Made by a program: the position numbers and the translations under genes. DNA of 64,000 nucleotides, taken from the NCBI GenBank assembly GCA_030704615.1, contig CM060734.1:29094042-29158041 (forward strand), given 5' to 3'. Source of the stretch: Takakia lepidozioides. Lineage: Eukaryota > Streptophyta > Takakiopsida > Takakiales > Takakiaceae. The notes beneath the pieces are model-generated. The model was not told where the DNA came from. It searched no databases and was given only the letters and a program-made list of their open reading frames with translations. Shown piece by piece: positions 45,831 through 55,490 of the stretch; the stretch's first letter is position 1; each line of letters starts with the position of its first letter.

Positions 45831-47360
45831 GGAGGAGTTGCGGTTGCCCAGCGAGGCAAGATGCCGACACTAGCAGCATTCACAGCGGCAGTGAGTTGGC
45901 CTAGAGAGTTGCTTGAGGGCAATGCTCATTCAGAGGATGTACCACCTCCGGGAGAGCAGGATGACATGTATGGTATGGCGGAGTTGCCTACCATGGTTGC
46001 TCAGACTCCATTGTGGGGCACGAGCAAGGATTTGCAGCGGGATGCTGATCGACGGGTGCAACAAGCCTGGGTGGAGGCTTTTGTACCGTCAGGAGGAGGA
46101 GAGTGTGGGATTGCACCAGGACCACCTCAATTGTCTCCATTGGACACCACACCTATTGTGTGGCAGTCTCCGGATGAAGGCATTTGTCTTCTGGACTTGT
46201 TTTTGGCGGGATCAGCACCGGATTGGCTGCTGTGTTACAGGCAGGTGTACGAGTTCGGCGTTACCTGTATGTGGAGAGGGATGAGACTGCACGACGTTTC
46301 ACTTCGCCATGTTGCTCAGTTGGTGCAGCGGTACCCTGAGTTGTTGTCGGTGTCTGCAATTCGTGGATATCAGCAGGCCTTGCCAGCAGACATTTCGTTG
46401 CTGGGGGCGCAGGATTTGGAGCGGGTTGGCTCCATTGATCTGGTAGTGGCAGGTTGGCCCTGCCAAGGGCATTCATCAGCCGGGCATGGCAATGGATTGC
46501 GAGACTCGAGGTCGGGTCTGTTTTGGGAGATGGTGCGGGTTTTGCGCCACTTGCAGCTTCATCAAGCTGTATCTCCAGCATACATCTTGGAGAATGTGCC
46601 ACTGATGGGCGATTCTCGGGCCAGGGTGATGGCCAGTGTGCATCAAGTCCGGTCGTGGCTTGGGTCAGCAGTGTTGCTAGATGCAGCTACAGTGGGGTCA
46701 CGGGCTCATCGTCCACGGCTATGGTGGACTAACATGATGCCACCCGCACTGCTCAAGCGTGCATTTGATGGGGTGCAGCGGCCAGCACATCTCACAGTGG
46801 ATAACATTCTGGACACAGGGAGGCAGTCTCAACGTGTGAGACACGATGACCGTTCGCCTTTGGCAGTGGTCAACAAGGTGGGTCAACCACGAGCAGCATT
46901 ACCTACACTGCTCAGCTTCCCAGGATCGCATGCTTTCCGGGATAGTGGACCTGGCCTCCTGTGGGATGCTCAGTTGCAGCAGTTAGTGGAGCCTAATGCT
47001 GACGAGCGTGAGCGGGCAATGGGTTTTACCACTGGTACCACGGCGGTGTCGTCTCTTTCTGAGGCATCACGTCGTCAAGTGTTGGGGCAAGCAATGGATC
47101 TCAATTGCTTGACCTGGATTATCAGCTTGGCTCTAGCTGAGCAACGCAGAGTGCGGAATACACTTCCCTCAATGGTCTCTCTGCCTACCGAGACGGTACA
47201 GGCAGTGAGTGGGGGCGAGCATGTGAGGACCACGGGGTGCATGCATCCATGGCACACGTGGGAGGTGCTCGAGGTTCAGAGGGAGTTGGCAGCCAAGGCG
47301 GCTGTGATGGATGAGGTTGGGGATTCTTCTCGGTTGAGGAGGTCCTCAAGGATGAGATGA
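45783..47360 (+). CDS. C5 cytosine DNA methyltransferase of element B
   Basis: 525 codons open end to end; the catalytic domain is about residues 125-460. It methylates cytosine using S-adenosylmethionine. Motif IV DLVVAGWPCQGHSSAG (catalytic Cys), then RSGLFWEMVRVL, motif VI AYILENVPLMGD, motif VIII VGSRAHRPRLWWTN, motif IX LPTLLSFPGSHAF and motif X ERERAMGFTTGTTA with RRQVLGQAMD are all present. Motif I is hidden: LLDLF is in frame, but TGLAAVLQAGV and YLYVE lie in another frame between about 46,210 and 46,290, bounded by two compensating indels (one at a T5 run). Motif order and the target region resemble DNMT3/DRM enzymes. It lies between protease and RT, so it is probably part of the polyprotein. 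Retrotransposon-captured methyltransferases are published for charophytes and dinoflagellates (recalled, not searched). Confidence 0.9.
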   Translation: MAVREGRRVQLPVTFIGGVAVAQRGKMPTLAAFTAAVSWPRELLEGNAHSEDVPPPGEQDDMYGMAELPTMVAQTPLWGTSKDLQRDADRRVQQAWVEAFVPSGGGECGIAPGPPQLSPLDTTPIVWQSPDEGICLLDLFLAGSAPDWLLCYRQVYEFGVTCMWRGMRLHDVSLRHVAQLVQRYPELLSVSAIRGYQQALPADISLLGAQDLERVGSIDLVVAGWPCQGHSSAGHGNGLRDSRSGLFWEMVRVLRHLQLHQAVSPAYILENVPLMGDSRARVMASVHQVRSWLGSAVLLDAATVGSRAHRPRLWWTNMMPPALLKRAFDGVQRPAHLTVDNILDTGRQSQRVRHDDRSPLAVVNKVGQPRAALPTLLSFPGSHAFRDSGPGLLWDAQLQQLVEPNADERERAMGFTTGTTAVSSLSEASRRQVLGQAMDLNCLTWIISLALAEQRRVRNTLPSMVSLPTETVQAVSGGEHVRTTGCMHPWHTWEVLEVQRELAAKAAVMDEVGDSSRLRRSSRMR

Positions 47361-48910
47361 TGGGGCAGGATGATGCCTTGTCATTGACTGAGCAGGTAGG
47401 GAGTACTGCTCAAGAGGTTGCAGCATAGCAACCACGGGACGCGTCCTCTACCTCTAAGCCCACTGGACTTAAGGTTGTAGTTACGGAGGACAATTGGGAG
47501 CCTGACATTGGACCCATTGTCACCGGAGGAGAGAGACGACGTATACGGCGGTTCCTGAGGGCTTACAGGAATTGCTTTGCCTTCAGTTTGAAGGACTTGG
47601 GAGCACTGAAGGGTCAAGAGATCCGTATTGAGTTGGCCACTGACACGCCAATCTTTCGGAGACCCTATAGATACAGTGACATGGAGAGTCTTTGATTCAG
47701 ATGAGGACTCAAGATCTCTGGGAGGCAGGTTTGGTGGAGCTCTCTGGTGGAGAGTATGCTTCAGCCACAGTGATGCCAGCCAAGAAGGATGTCTATGGCA
47801 ATTGGACGGAGACGTATGTGCGGTGATTACCGGCCTGTAAATCGTCAGACCAAGTCCGATAAGTATGCCATGCCAACAACACCAGAGGAGATCTTTGATG
47901 CCATCGGGCATGCTAAGGGCTTTAGCACTTTGATTTACGATCCGATATCACCAGTTGCCAATCAAGGAGGCGGACAAGCAGAAGACGGCATTCTGGGGGA
48001 TCAATGAGCACGGCAAGGATTGCCTATATCAGTGGCGGTTCTTACCATTTGGGCTTAAGAATGCTCCTGCAGAGTTCAGAGAGTCATGGATAGGATTCTA
48101 GCAGGGGTGGACTTTGCTCGGCTGCACATAGATGACATCATCATCTTTAGTGTTACGATGGAGGAGCATGAGAGACACCTTCAGGTGGTATTGGAGCGCT
48201 GAGAGCGCACGGATTGAAGTTGCATCCGGGGAAGTGCAAGTTTTTCCACAACCAGATTGAGTATCTGGGTCACACATGATATCCTGGAGGATTGGGGGTA
48301 CAGCAGACTAAGGTAGAGGCCCATTGCCACAATTCCACGCCCCACGATGTGAGCCGAGTTCGAGCTTTCATGGGGTTGGCAAACTATTATAGACGGTTTG
48401 TCAAGGGATTTAGTACCATTGCAAAGGCTCTAACCAAGCTGACCAAGGTGGACCAGGAGTGGCAGTGGGAAGATGAGCAGGAACGAGCTTTTCAAGAGCT
48501 CAAGGCGAGGTTGACCTCGGCGCCTATCTTTGAGACGACCTATCAGGGGGCGTCCCTTTCAGCTGCATACGGATTGGAGCATGCTGGGGCTTGGAGCGGT
48601 GCTCACACAGGTGGATGATGAGGGAAGAGAGTTTTGTGTTTACGCTAGCCGCTCGAACAACGCTGCAGAGGCTAAGTACAGCTCATATGAGGGAGAGTGC
48701 TTAGCTGCAGTGTGGGCCGTGGCACACTTCAGTGCTATCTATACGACAATCTTTTCACCCTTGTCACGGATCACCAGCCACTCAAGTGGTTGATGGAGTC
48801 AGACAAGCTTAGGGAAGCTTGCACGGTGGGCACTTATACTCCAGGAGTATGACTTTCAGGTTGTGCATCGACCGGGTTTGGTCAATCGGATGCGGATGGA
48901 TTGAGTCGCA
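47361..48910 (+). pseudogene. Reverse transcriptase and RNase H of element B, frameshifted
   Basis: Copies the element RNA into DNA. Reading through frames: FSLKDLGALKGQEIRIEL and IFRRPYRYSDME near 47,580-47,690; VMPAKKD and CGDYRPVNRQTKSDKYAMP (fingers/palm) near 47,770-47,880; LPFGLKNAPAEF near 48,040; the catalytic LHIDDIIIFS near 48,122-48,150; MGLANYYRRFVKGFS (connection) at 48,370. RNase H follows with LHTDWSMLGLGAVLTQ, YSSYEGECLAAVWAV and VTDHQPLKWL-like residues up to the tether LVNRMRMDGLSRNP near 48,900. At least seven single-base frameshifts, few stops otherwise. Confidence 0.85.
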
Positions 48911-49159
48911 ATCCATGCATGAGCCAGCAGGATGACACTGGAGCTCGGTGGCATGGTGAGACGGACGAGGAGATGGTGCCGGGATGGCACGCATCTGCAT
49001 TTTTGTGTATCTTGGCATTGGGAGGTCAGATTGGACCTACAACAGGGATGACTGTAGACGGAGTGTCTGAGGACCCTGAGGCTAGTGATGAGCTAGGTGG
49101 TGCCAGAGATATACATGAGGATTCGGCTGTGTTGGACTACCTCCGCACGGGAGACACGG

Positions 49160-50395
49160 CAGCCATTGTGACTGCCAGGAGAGGGATCGGATCCTGCAAC
49201 GAGCCAAGAGGTTCAAGTGGGAGGGGATACACCTACTTCGAGTGTGGGAGGATGGTCGGGTGAGGATTGTGCCTCACCCCACAGCGTGCACGGTTGCGGC
49301 ATGCCCATGAGGAATTGGGGCATTTTGGAGTGCGACGCACTCACAGTTTACTGCAGGGGCAGTATTGGTGGCGTGGTATGCATACAGAGGTGCAACAGTT
49401 TGTGGCTAGTGCATGGTGTGACAGGGTGCGTGCTTCATTCAACGCCCCTACACCACAGTTGCATCCTTTACCTATCATGGGATTGGGCTACAGGTGGAGT
49501 CTTGACTTCGCAGGACCGTTGCCACTGACTATGCGCCACCACAGATATGTGTTGGTGATGGTGGAGCACTTCTCCAAGTGGATTGAGTTGGTTCCATTGC
49601 CTGACAAGGCTAGTGAGGGGGCTGCGTATGCATTCTTGGATCGTGTGCTTAGCCGATTTGGTGCTCCAGCTGAGGTACTCACGGACCAAGGGAGAGAGTT
49701 CTTGGGGAGTTTCAGGCTTTGTGTGATAAAGCCTTGATAGACCACCGCACCACTTCTCGGGATCATCCTGAGGCCGATGGCTTAGCAGAGAGAGTTGTTC
49801 AGACGGTGAAGAGGGGGTTTGCGCAAGTATGGCTTGCAGAAGGGACACCTAGGAGATTGGGATCTTCAGGTTCCTTGGTTAGCCATGGGCTACAGGTTCA
49901 GCAAACAAGCATCACTTGCCTCCTTCTCACCATATTTCCTTCTCTTTGGCCGAGAGCCGGATTTGCCTGCAGCCATTCGTAGGGACACTGCTCAAGTCCT
50001 TAACCTTGACGATCCGGACGTTGGGTACGTGATGTGATCAGCGTGCAGAGTTGTTCAAGAAAGTCATGCCCATGGCTTTTGAGAACCTTGCCATTGCACA
50101 GCACCGTGATACGTTGAGGTATGCCACTATACGTGGTGGAGGATATCGTCCTGGGGTTCGGAGGTTTAGCCCTGGTGACTATGTTTATTTGCAGCAGACT
50201 GCTCCTACGACTCTGGATGTTACTGCAGGGCGTGTTATTCTGAGGGTTCGAGAGGTGTTGCCCTCAGGGGTCCTGATCTTAGAGGGTCGGGATGGCATGA
50301 CTTGGAAAGACCATGTGCGTAATTGTGCGCCATGTCACCTTCCAATGTCGATGGCAGAGTTGACCCAAACTTGGCAGTGGTACCTGCAGGTTTGA
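49160..50395 (+). pseudogene. Integrase of element B
   Basis: Inserts the cDNA. The zinc-binding region reads RLRHAHEELGHFGVRRTH with both His; one of the two expected Cys in ASAWCDRV is missing. The catalytic core keeps all three acids: SLDFAGPLP, EVLTDQGREF and, after a frameshift near 49,715, HPEADGLAERVVQTVKRG. Downstream are YFLLFGREPDLPAAIR and, at 50,051-50,395, a C-terminal domain (FSPGDYVYLQQ, VREVLPSGVLILEGRDG). About four frameshifts. The protein continues into a PHD finger. Confidence 0.85.
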
Positions 50396-50541
50396 GGTGC
50401 ATGCTCTGTGGGTCTGCCAAAGGGGCAGCCACCATGCTGGTGTGTGATCGGTGCTCAAGGGGTTGGCATATGGGATGCTTGACACCACCTCTTGAGAAGG
50501 TGCCTGACGGAGATTGGTTGTGTCCACACTGCTTGGGATAG
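50323..50541 (+). CDS. PHD finger at the C-terminus of element B's integrase
   Basis: Canonical Cys4-His-Cys3 finger: CMLC, 11 residues, CDRC, GWHMGC, then DWLCPHC with the conserved Trp two residues before the seventh Cys; stop directly after (LG). PHD fingers bind histone H3 tails, so this would sit where chromoviruses place a chromodomain and could steer integration to chromatin of a given mark. It is one base out of frame with the upstream integrase (overlap 50,323-50,395), the likely original being a continuous protein. No PHD counterpart from element A is available because A is cut off. Confidence 0.85.
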   Translation: MCAMSPSNVDGRVDPNLAVVPAGLRCMLCGSAKGAATMLVCDRCSRGWHMGCLTPPLEKVPDGDWLCPHCLG

Positions 50542-50800
50542 TGGCAGTGGACATGACTGGAGGCAGCTAACAAGACATGGGAGGCCAAGCTCATAGGAGT
50601 CAATACATAAGATCCCAAGCTCAAGTTCACGGGTTGCAAGACGGCGACTAACGATGGGGCAACTCTTGCACCCGGCCTCTTGATCTATCGAGTTTGAGTG
50701 TAGTAGGGATAGTGGTGGAGGACTTAGTGAGGCTATGGTCACTATCACATCTTGTGGCTACCTGGACTTAGAGGGACCTAAGCACCAGCTAGGGGGCGAT

Positions 50801-51503
50801 TGTGTGGACTAGTGACTGCCATAGTGGGCAGCGTAGTGGCAGCCTAGTGACTGACTAGTTGTAGCCTAGTGGTTGGACTAGTGGCTGGACTGTGGTAGAC
50901 TAGTGGTATACTAGTGTGTGGTGTGCACATGTGTTGTGTGGTTTTGGACAGCGATGTAGTTGTGTAGCGATATGTATGCGCACGACAGCTGTCAAGTTAT
51001 TTTACCACTAGTGTGAAACTAGCTAGGAAATAGCTATCTTTTACATATTGACATTTGGGATTGGCCCAAGTGTCAATCCAGGGGTCAAGGCAGATTTAGG
51101 CCCTGGAGTGGTTATCTTCACGGCAAGCGCGGGAGGCTCATCTTTCTCGAGTTGAGCCCTCACCGCGCCTAGCTATGGGCGCCGTAGTGTGGATTCCCCA
51201 TGGCGTGGGGTGCACTTGGCTTGACTTGTATTTGAGTGATGAGGTTATATATGCATGAGTTTATGCTTCAGCTTTGTGAGCTCGCATGAGCTTGTGCTTG
51301 TATTCTTCTTCTTTATCATTGTGTGGACTAGTGACTGCCATAGTGGGCAGCGTAGTGGCAGCCTAGTGACTGACTAGTTGTAGCCTAGTGGTTGGACTAG
51401 TGGCTGGACTAGTGGTAGACTAGTGGTATATGTGTGGTGTGCACATGTGTTGTGTGGTTTTGGACAGCGATGTAGTTGTGTAGCGATATGTATGCGCACG
51501 ACA
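50801..51503 (+). repeat. 3' end of element B: repeat arrangement X - LTR - X
   Basis: After the PHD stop and 250 non-coding bases, a purine run AGGGGGCGA (50,791-50,799) precedes X (50,801-50,989, TGTGTGGACTAG to CACGACA). Then comes the LTR copy (50,990-51,318, matching 40,028-40,352), then a second X (51,319-51,503). X has TG and CA ends and follows the purine tract as an LTR would, yet no X is present at B's 5' end. X is rich in ACTAGTG/CTAGTGG repeats. Confidence 0.8.
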
Positions 51504-51507
51504 ACTA

Positions 51508-52140
51508 TCTTAGCCAAGATAGTACATAGTATTTTGTTGGTAGTATCTGCCTGCCCATTACCCTGTGGGTGATAAGTTGTACTCTTCCTATGCACAATCA
51601 TGAACTCTTTAGTCAATAGTTCTATGGTCTCATTAATGAAGTGACTTCCCTAGTCACTGATAAATTCCAGGGGACAGCCAAATCTGGTAAGTATGTTCTC
51701 ATATAGGAACCTTGTTGTGGACTTAGTTGTGTTGTCCCTCAGAGCTTTAGCTTCCGCCCACTTTGTAGTATAATCAGTGGCTATGATTATATACTTATTC
51801 TGTGTATTTCTGGCTGGTGGGTTAATTGGTCCAACAAAGTCTAGTCCCCATTTCTGAAATGGTTCAGTAGGCTTCGTAGGATGCAAAGCCATCTTTCCAT
51901 ATCTTTACAATGGTCCTAGCCTCTGACACTCATTACAACTCTTGCAATACTTGTGTACATCCTTGAACAATGTAGGCCACCAGTAACCTGCAAGTAATAT
52001 CTTTCTACTGGTAGTCTCTTCTCCAAAATGACCTCCAGCCACTCCTTTATTCCTTCCTCCAAAACTTTATTTACTTCATGGTGGTACAAGCATCGTTTAA
52101 GTACTCCATCAAGTCCTAGCTTATACATTTTGCCCCCTAT
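51508..52140 (-). pseudogene. Integrase N-terminal and core of element C
   Basis: Reads HKYCKSCNECQ-like zinc region near 51,950-51,910, then WGLDFVGPINPP (first Asp), IATDYTTKWAEAKAL, FGCPLEFISD (second Asp) and HRKSTTYHPQGNGQADTTNK. At the third catalytic site the usual GQAEATN is GQADTTN (codon GAT), so Glu is replaced by Asp. It stops at the ACTA junction with element B. Confidence 0.85.
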
Positions 52141-52680
52141 CATAGTGTAAGGTAAAGCCTTGATAGCTATTCCCTTCCTCTGCTCCTTCCCATAACTAGA
52201 TGGGCACTGACCATGAGTAAGGTAATATCTGATTGGCCACTGCCAATCTAACCAATCATCTGCACTTCCCTGCACCTCCACTGCAAATAAACTCGCATCA
52301 GGTAGTTGGTCGTCTACTCCGGTGGCGGGCTCTCCTGTTGATAGGCGTGACAAGTGATCTGCCAGATGCAAACGGGCCAGGCTTGTAAACAAATCATTGT
52401 CAATGCTTCTCTTTCATTTGTGCTATAGTTCTTCTCAGCACTGTTCATCAACCTGCTAGTATAATACACAGGTGAATCTATGTTTCCTGTAACATTTTGG
52501 GCTAATACTACCCCCAATGCTTCCTGAGGCATCACAATGAACATGAAACACTACATGCCCGTGAGGGTTAATCACCACAGGTGTAGTTGTTACTGATAGT
52601 GTAAGTTCCTCAAAAGCCTGTTGACATTCAGCTGTCCATGCAAACACTGCATCTTTCTTCAAAAGCTTGCTCAATGGTGC
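52141..52680 (-). pseudogene. RNase H region of element C
   Basis: WTAECQQAFEELTLSVTTTPV at about 52,630 is the gypsy connection domain. VFHVHCDASG (first Asp) and VYYTSRLMNSAEKNYSTNER with EALTMI (Glu) follow, then a degraded LADHLSRLSTG tether near 52,360. Frameshifts separate it from both RT and integrase. Confidence 0.8.
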
Positions 52681-52713
52681 TGCTATCTGTGCATACCGTC
52701 TGACAAATCTTCT

Positions 52714-54480
52714 TTAATAACTGGTTTGTCCAAGGAATCTCCTTAGACTCTTAACATTTACTGGTGATGGAGAGGCTTTAATGGCCTCTGTCTTTCTGGG
52801 ATCCACAAGAAGTCCCCTCTTACACACAATGTGTCCCAAAAGTACCCTTGAATTCACATAGAAAGTACATTTCTCTGGATTCAAGCCCAGACCTCTCATC
52901 CTGCATCTGGCCAAACATAACTCCAATTTATGCAAGTGCTCACTCTTAGAGCTGTATACACTGAAATCATCTAAGAACACATGCATGAAATCATCCAGAT
53001 ACTCATGGAAAGATTCACTTATCACTCTCTGAAAGGTTGCTGGTGCATTACAAAGTCCAAAAGGCATGACTTTGTATGCATAAACACCCCAGTCTGTGAT
53101 GAAAGCTGTCTTTCCCTGGTCTTCTTCTGCCACTTGCACTTGGTTATAACCACTAAAGCCATCCATGAGTGAGTACATCTCATGGCCTGCCACAGTGTCC
53201 AGTACCGCTTCTATGAATGGCAAAGAGAAAGGATCTTTCTTTGTACAAGCGTTCAACTTCTTATAGTTCATACAAACTCTCAGTTTACCATTCTTCTTGG
53301 GAATTATCACAATGGGTGACAACCAAGTTGTATACTCTATCGGGTATATAAACTTAGCCTCAGCCAACTTCTTGATCTCTTCCCCAACCTTCTGTGCATA
53401 GTTGGGATTCATTCTGTACCTTGCCTGTTTGATTGGTACTGACCCTGGTTCCAATTCAATCTTATGCTCACACATCTTAGGTGGTATCCCTTTCAAATCC
53501 TCATAGCTCCAAGCAAATACATCTCTGTATTTGATGAATAGACTCTTAGCTTCCTTAAAGAATTTTGGCTCCAAGTCAGCCCCTACTTTCACCATTCTCG
53601 GTTCCTCCTCAGTTCCCACATTCACTTCTCTCGCTTGCTCATCAGCTGTGATTGTCCAACCAGTCACTACTTCATTCTGTAAACTCACAGTGGCTGGTTC
53701 TTCTAATATTTCCATTTCTTCATAGAAATGTGGTGGGTAACTGCTTGTTTCACCCTCAATTGGTGTTGTTGTCACTACACCACAGTAGATACCTTTTAAA
53801 CAACTTAGGCCCTCCATTTGCATTTCTGCAACCTGCTCCCACTCTGGGTGTGCAGCAAACAGGGTAGCTTCCTGCTCCTCATCAAGTCCTCTCCTCCAGT
53901 GATACTCTCTGACTCCCCGAGGTCTTCTCGTAGCAGGTAGTCTATTAGATTTCTTTGTGGTGATTTGTATCTTGTGCTTCCCATCATGCACAGTTAGTAA
54001 CTGGGAATTCCAGTCATGGAATACCCTGGCCTGTTTCAGCCATGGTCGACCCAGCAATAAGGAGTAAGCTTCCATGACATCATCCATTTTCAACACAGTC
54101 ACTGTGATCTTAAAGATCATCTTTTGAATCTGTATCTTAACTCCTATTATCAAACCTAATGGCTGAACACTTCTTTGATCTGCCATTGTTACTGTGAATG
54201 GGGCTGGTTTCATGTCACTTAAACCAAGCTTTTGCCTTAATTGGTCGGTTATGATATTCACTCCAGAGCCTCCATCTATCAGTACATCAGTTAAGTCTGT
54301 GCTTCCAATTCTCAATTGGATTACTGGCATAGAATCATCAAAGTCCATGACTGTTTCTCGCCCTTTTGGCTTCACAGTATAGCTTGTTACCTTGCTGTTC
54401 AGATCTGTGTTCCCTGTCACATGAGCAATCTGATTACTTGCTTGATACAGCCTGTGCCTACAATGAGGTGCCACAGCCAA
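52714..54480 (-). CDS. Protease and reverse transcriptase of element C
   Basis: 588 codons open. Residues about 55-155 are an aspartic protease: VLIDGGSGVNII (active-site Asp with Gly instead of Thr/Ser, as in many plant elements), and YSLLLGRPWLKQA later. Residues about 330-585 are RT: VPIKQARYRMNP, SPIVIIPKKNGKLRVCMNYK, PFSLPFIEAVLD, YSLMDGFSGYNQVQ (motif A), VMPFGLCNAPATFQR, the catalytic HVFLDDFSVYS, and LRRFLGQTSY at the end. The ATG-equivalent start is in the middle of the polyprotein; a 77-bp duplication just upstream breaks the frame. Confidence 0.92.
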   Translation of the reverse strand: MAVAPHCRHRLYQASNQIAHVTGNTDLNSKVTSYTVKPKGRETVMDFDDSMPVIQLRIGSTDLTDVLIDGGSGVNIITDQLRQKLGLSDMKPAPFTVTMADQRSVQPLGLIIGVKIQIQKMIFKITVTVLKMDDVMEAYSLLLGRPWLKQARVFHDWNSQLLTVHDGKHKIQITTKKSNRLPATRRPRGVREYHWRRGLDEEQEATLFAAHPEWEQVAEMQMEGLSCLKGIYCGVVTTTPIEGETSSYPPHFYEEMEILEEPATVSLQNEVVTGWTITADEQAREVNVGTEEEPRMVKVGADLEPKFFKEAKSLFIKYRDVFAWSYEDLKGIPPKMCEHKIELEPGSVPIKQARYRMNPNYAQKVGEEIKKLAEAKFIYPIEYTTWLSPIVIIPKKNGKLRVCMNYKKLNACTKKDPFSLPFIEAVLDTVAGHEMYSLMDGFSGYNQVQVAEEDQGKTAFITDWGVYAYKVMPFGLCNAPATFQRVISESFHEYLDDFMHVFLDDFSVYSSKSEHLHKLELCLARCRMRGLGLNPEKCTFYVNSRVLLGHIVCKRGLLVDPRKTEAIKASPSPVNVKSLRRFLGQTSY

Positions 54481-54601
54481 TAACTGTCCAATGGTAATCT
54501 CCGCCTTGGACTGGCATATTACTTCAGCCTGTGCCTACAATGAGGTGCCACAGCCAATAACTGTCCAATGGTAATCTCCGCCTTGGACTGGCATATTACT
54601 T
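54448..54601. repeat. 77-bp perfect tandem duplication in element C
   Basis: The unit starting CAGCCTGTGCCTACAATGAG at 54,448 is repeated from 54,525 with no differences I can see. 77 is not a multiple of three, so it shifts the gag-pol frame between nucleocapsid and protease. Confidence 0.95.
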
Positions 54602-55490
54602 CAGCCAAAGTCCCTTCATTACTCTGCACTTCTGCAGCTTTTTTCTTTCCCTCATCCTCACTCTCTTCATCTTCTCTTCCAAAATCAGAGGAATCTGCCA
54701 TATGGATATCAGTACTCTCCTGCATTTCCCTTATGGTATCTGCCACTTCCTTGTGCAGTTCCTTCTCATCTCTCCAAGCATCTTCATCTTCAAGCACATC
54801 ATTGCCATCTTCATTATCATCAACTTTCTCATCTACTGGAGGTATTAGCTTAGCTTTGCTTCTGGTTACTATCATTGTACTTACTTCTGGTACAACACAT
54901 GGCCTAATCATGTGAGCTGCCACCACTGGGCCCTCATTCACAGGAGCTCTCATCTCATTCTGGTGTTTGATCTAGAATGGACAGGCTGCCTTACGATGTC
55001 CTGCCTTATTACAATAGTAACACAGTTCTTCCCCATTAGGTCCTCGCCCTTGGTCTGCTCTGGGATTGTTTCTATAATCTTGATTCCTTGGCTGGTAATT
55101 CCCCCTTGGATTACCCTGATAGTTACCTCTGGAATTTCCTTGGTAATTCCCTCTTGGATTACCTCTCCCTTCCATGCCATTGTTATAACCACCAGGCCTA
55201 CCATAGTGGTCCTGATCACTGTTTCTTCTTGGCTGGGGCTGCACTTGATGCACCCTTACTTGCCTAGGTTCTCTAGCTGCCGTCCTTCTGTTGTAGTAAC
55301 AATTCTCAGTAGAATGGTTATCCAATTTACAGATAGTACAGTGTTTCTCCTTCATGTGACATTCAGTGGTGGTATGGCCTTCATTCTGGCATTTTGCACA
55401 CCAAACACCATTCCTCCAATGTGTTGCAGCCTTTGTGGCATACTTCTTCAAGATTTCTTCTAATCTTCTCTCATAGTTATCCCTCTTCAA
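54602..55490 (-). CDS. Nucleocapsid with three zinc knuckles and acidic linker, element C
   Basis: Frame 55,490-54,972 has three CCHC knuckles: CAKCQNEGHTTTEC, CTICKLDNHSTENC and, after an Arg/Gly/Asn-rich region of GNYQGN-type repeats, CYYCNKAGHRKAAC. They package element RNA. The next frame 54,953-54,602 is an acidic linker (DEKVDDNEDGNDVLEDED). Two knuckles close together and a third 90 residues away is unusual spacing. Confidence 0.85.

Larger units (their letters stand above)
40028..51503 (+). mobile_element. Element B: Ty3/gypsy retrotransposon with methyltransferase and PHD finger, nested in C
   Basis: 11,476 bp inserted into the integrase of element C. The 4-bp ACTA occurs at 40,024-40,027 and 51,504-51,507, and removing the insert plus one copy rebuilds an uninterrupted integrase frame. 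Ends are TGTC and GACA. Order: terminal repeat, leader with minisatellite, gag, protease, cytosine methyltransferase, RT, RNase H, integrase, PHD finger, polypurine tract, terminal repeat. The protease-RT-RNase H-integrase order identifies Ty3/gypsy. Repeated frameshifts interrupt every domain while most catalytic residues remain, so it is recently inactive or the assembly has indel errors. The 3' terminal arrangement is irregular (see 50,801-51,503). Confidence 0.9.

Noticed and set aside
45913-46284. Alternative frame over the methyltransferase start
   Set aside because: It is the wrong frame of the motif I region; only the short TGLAAVLQAGV stretch in the third frame is meaningful.
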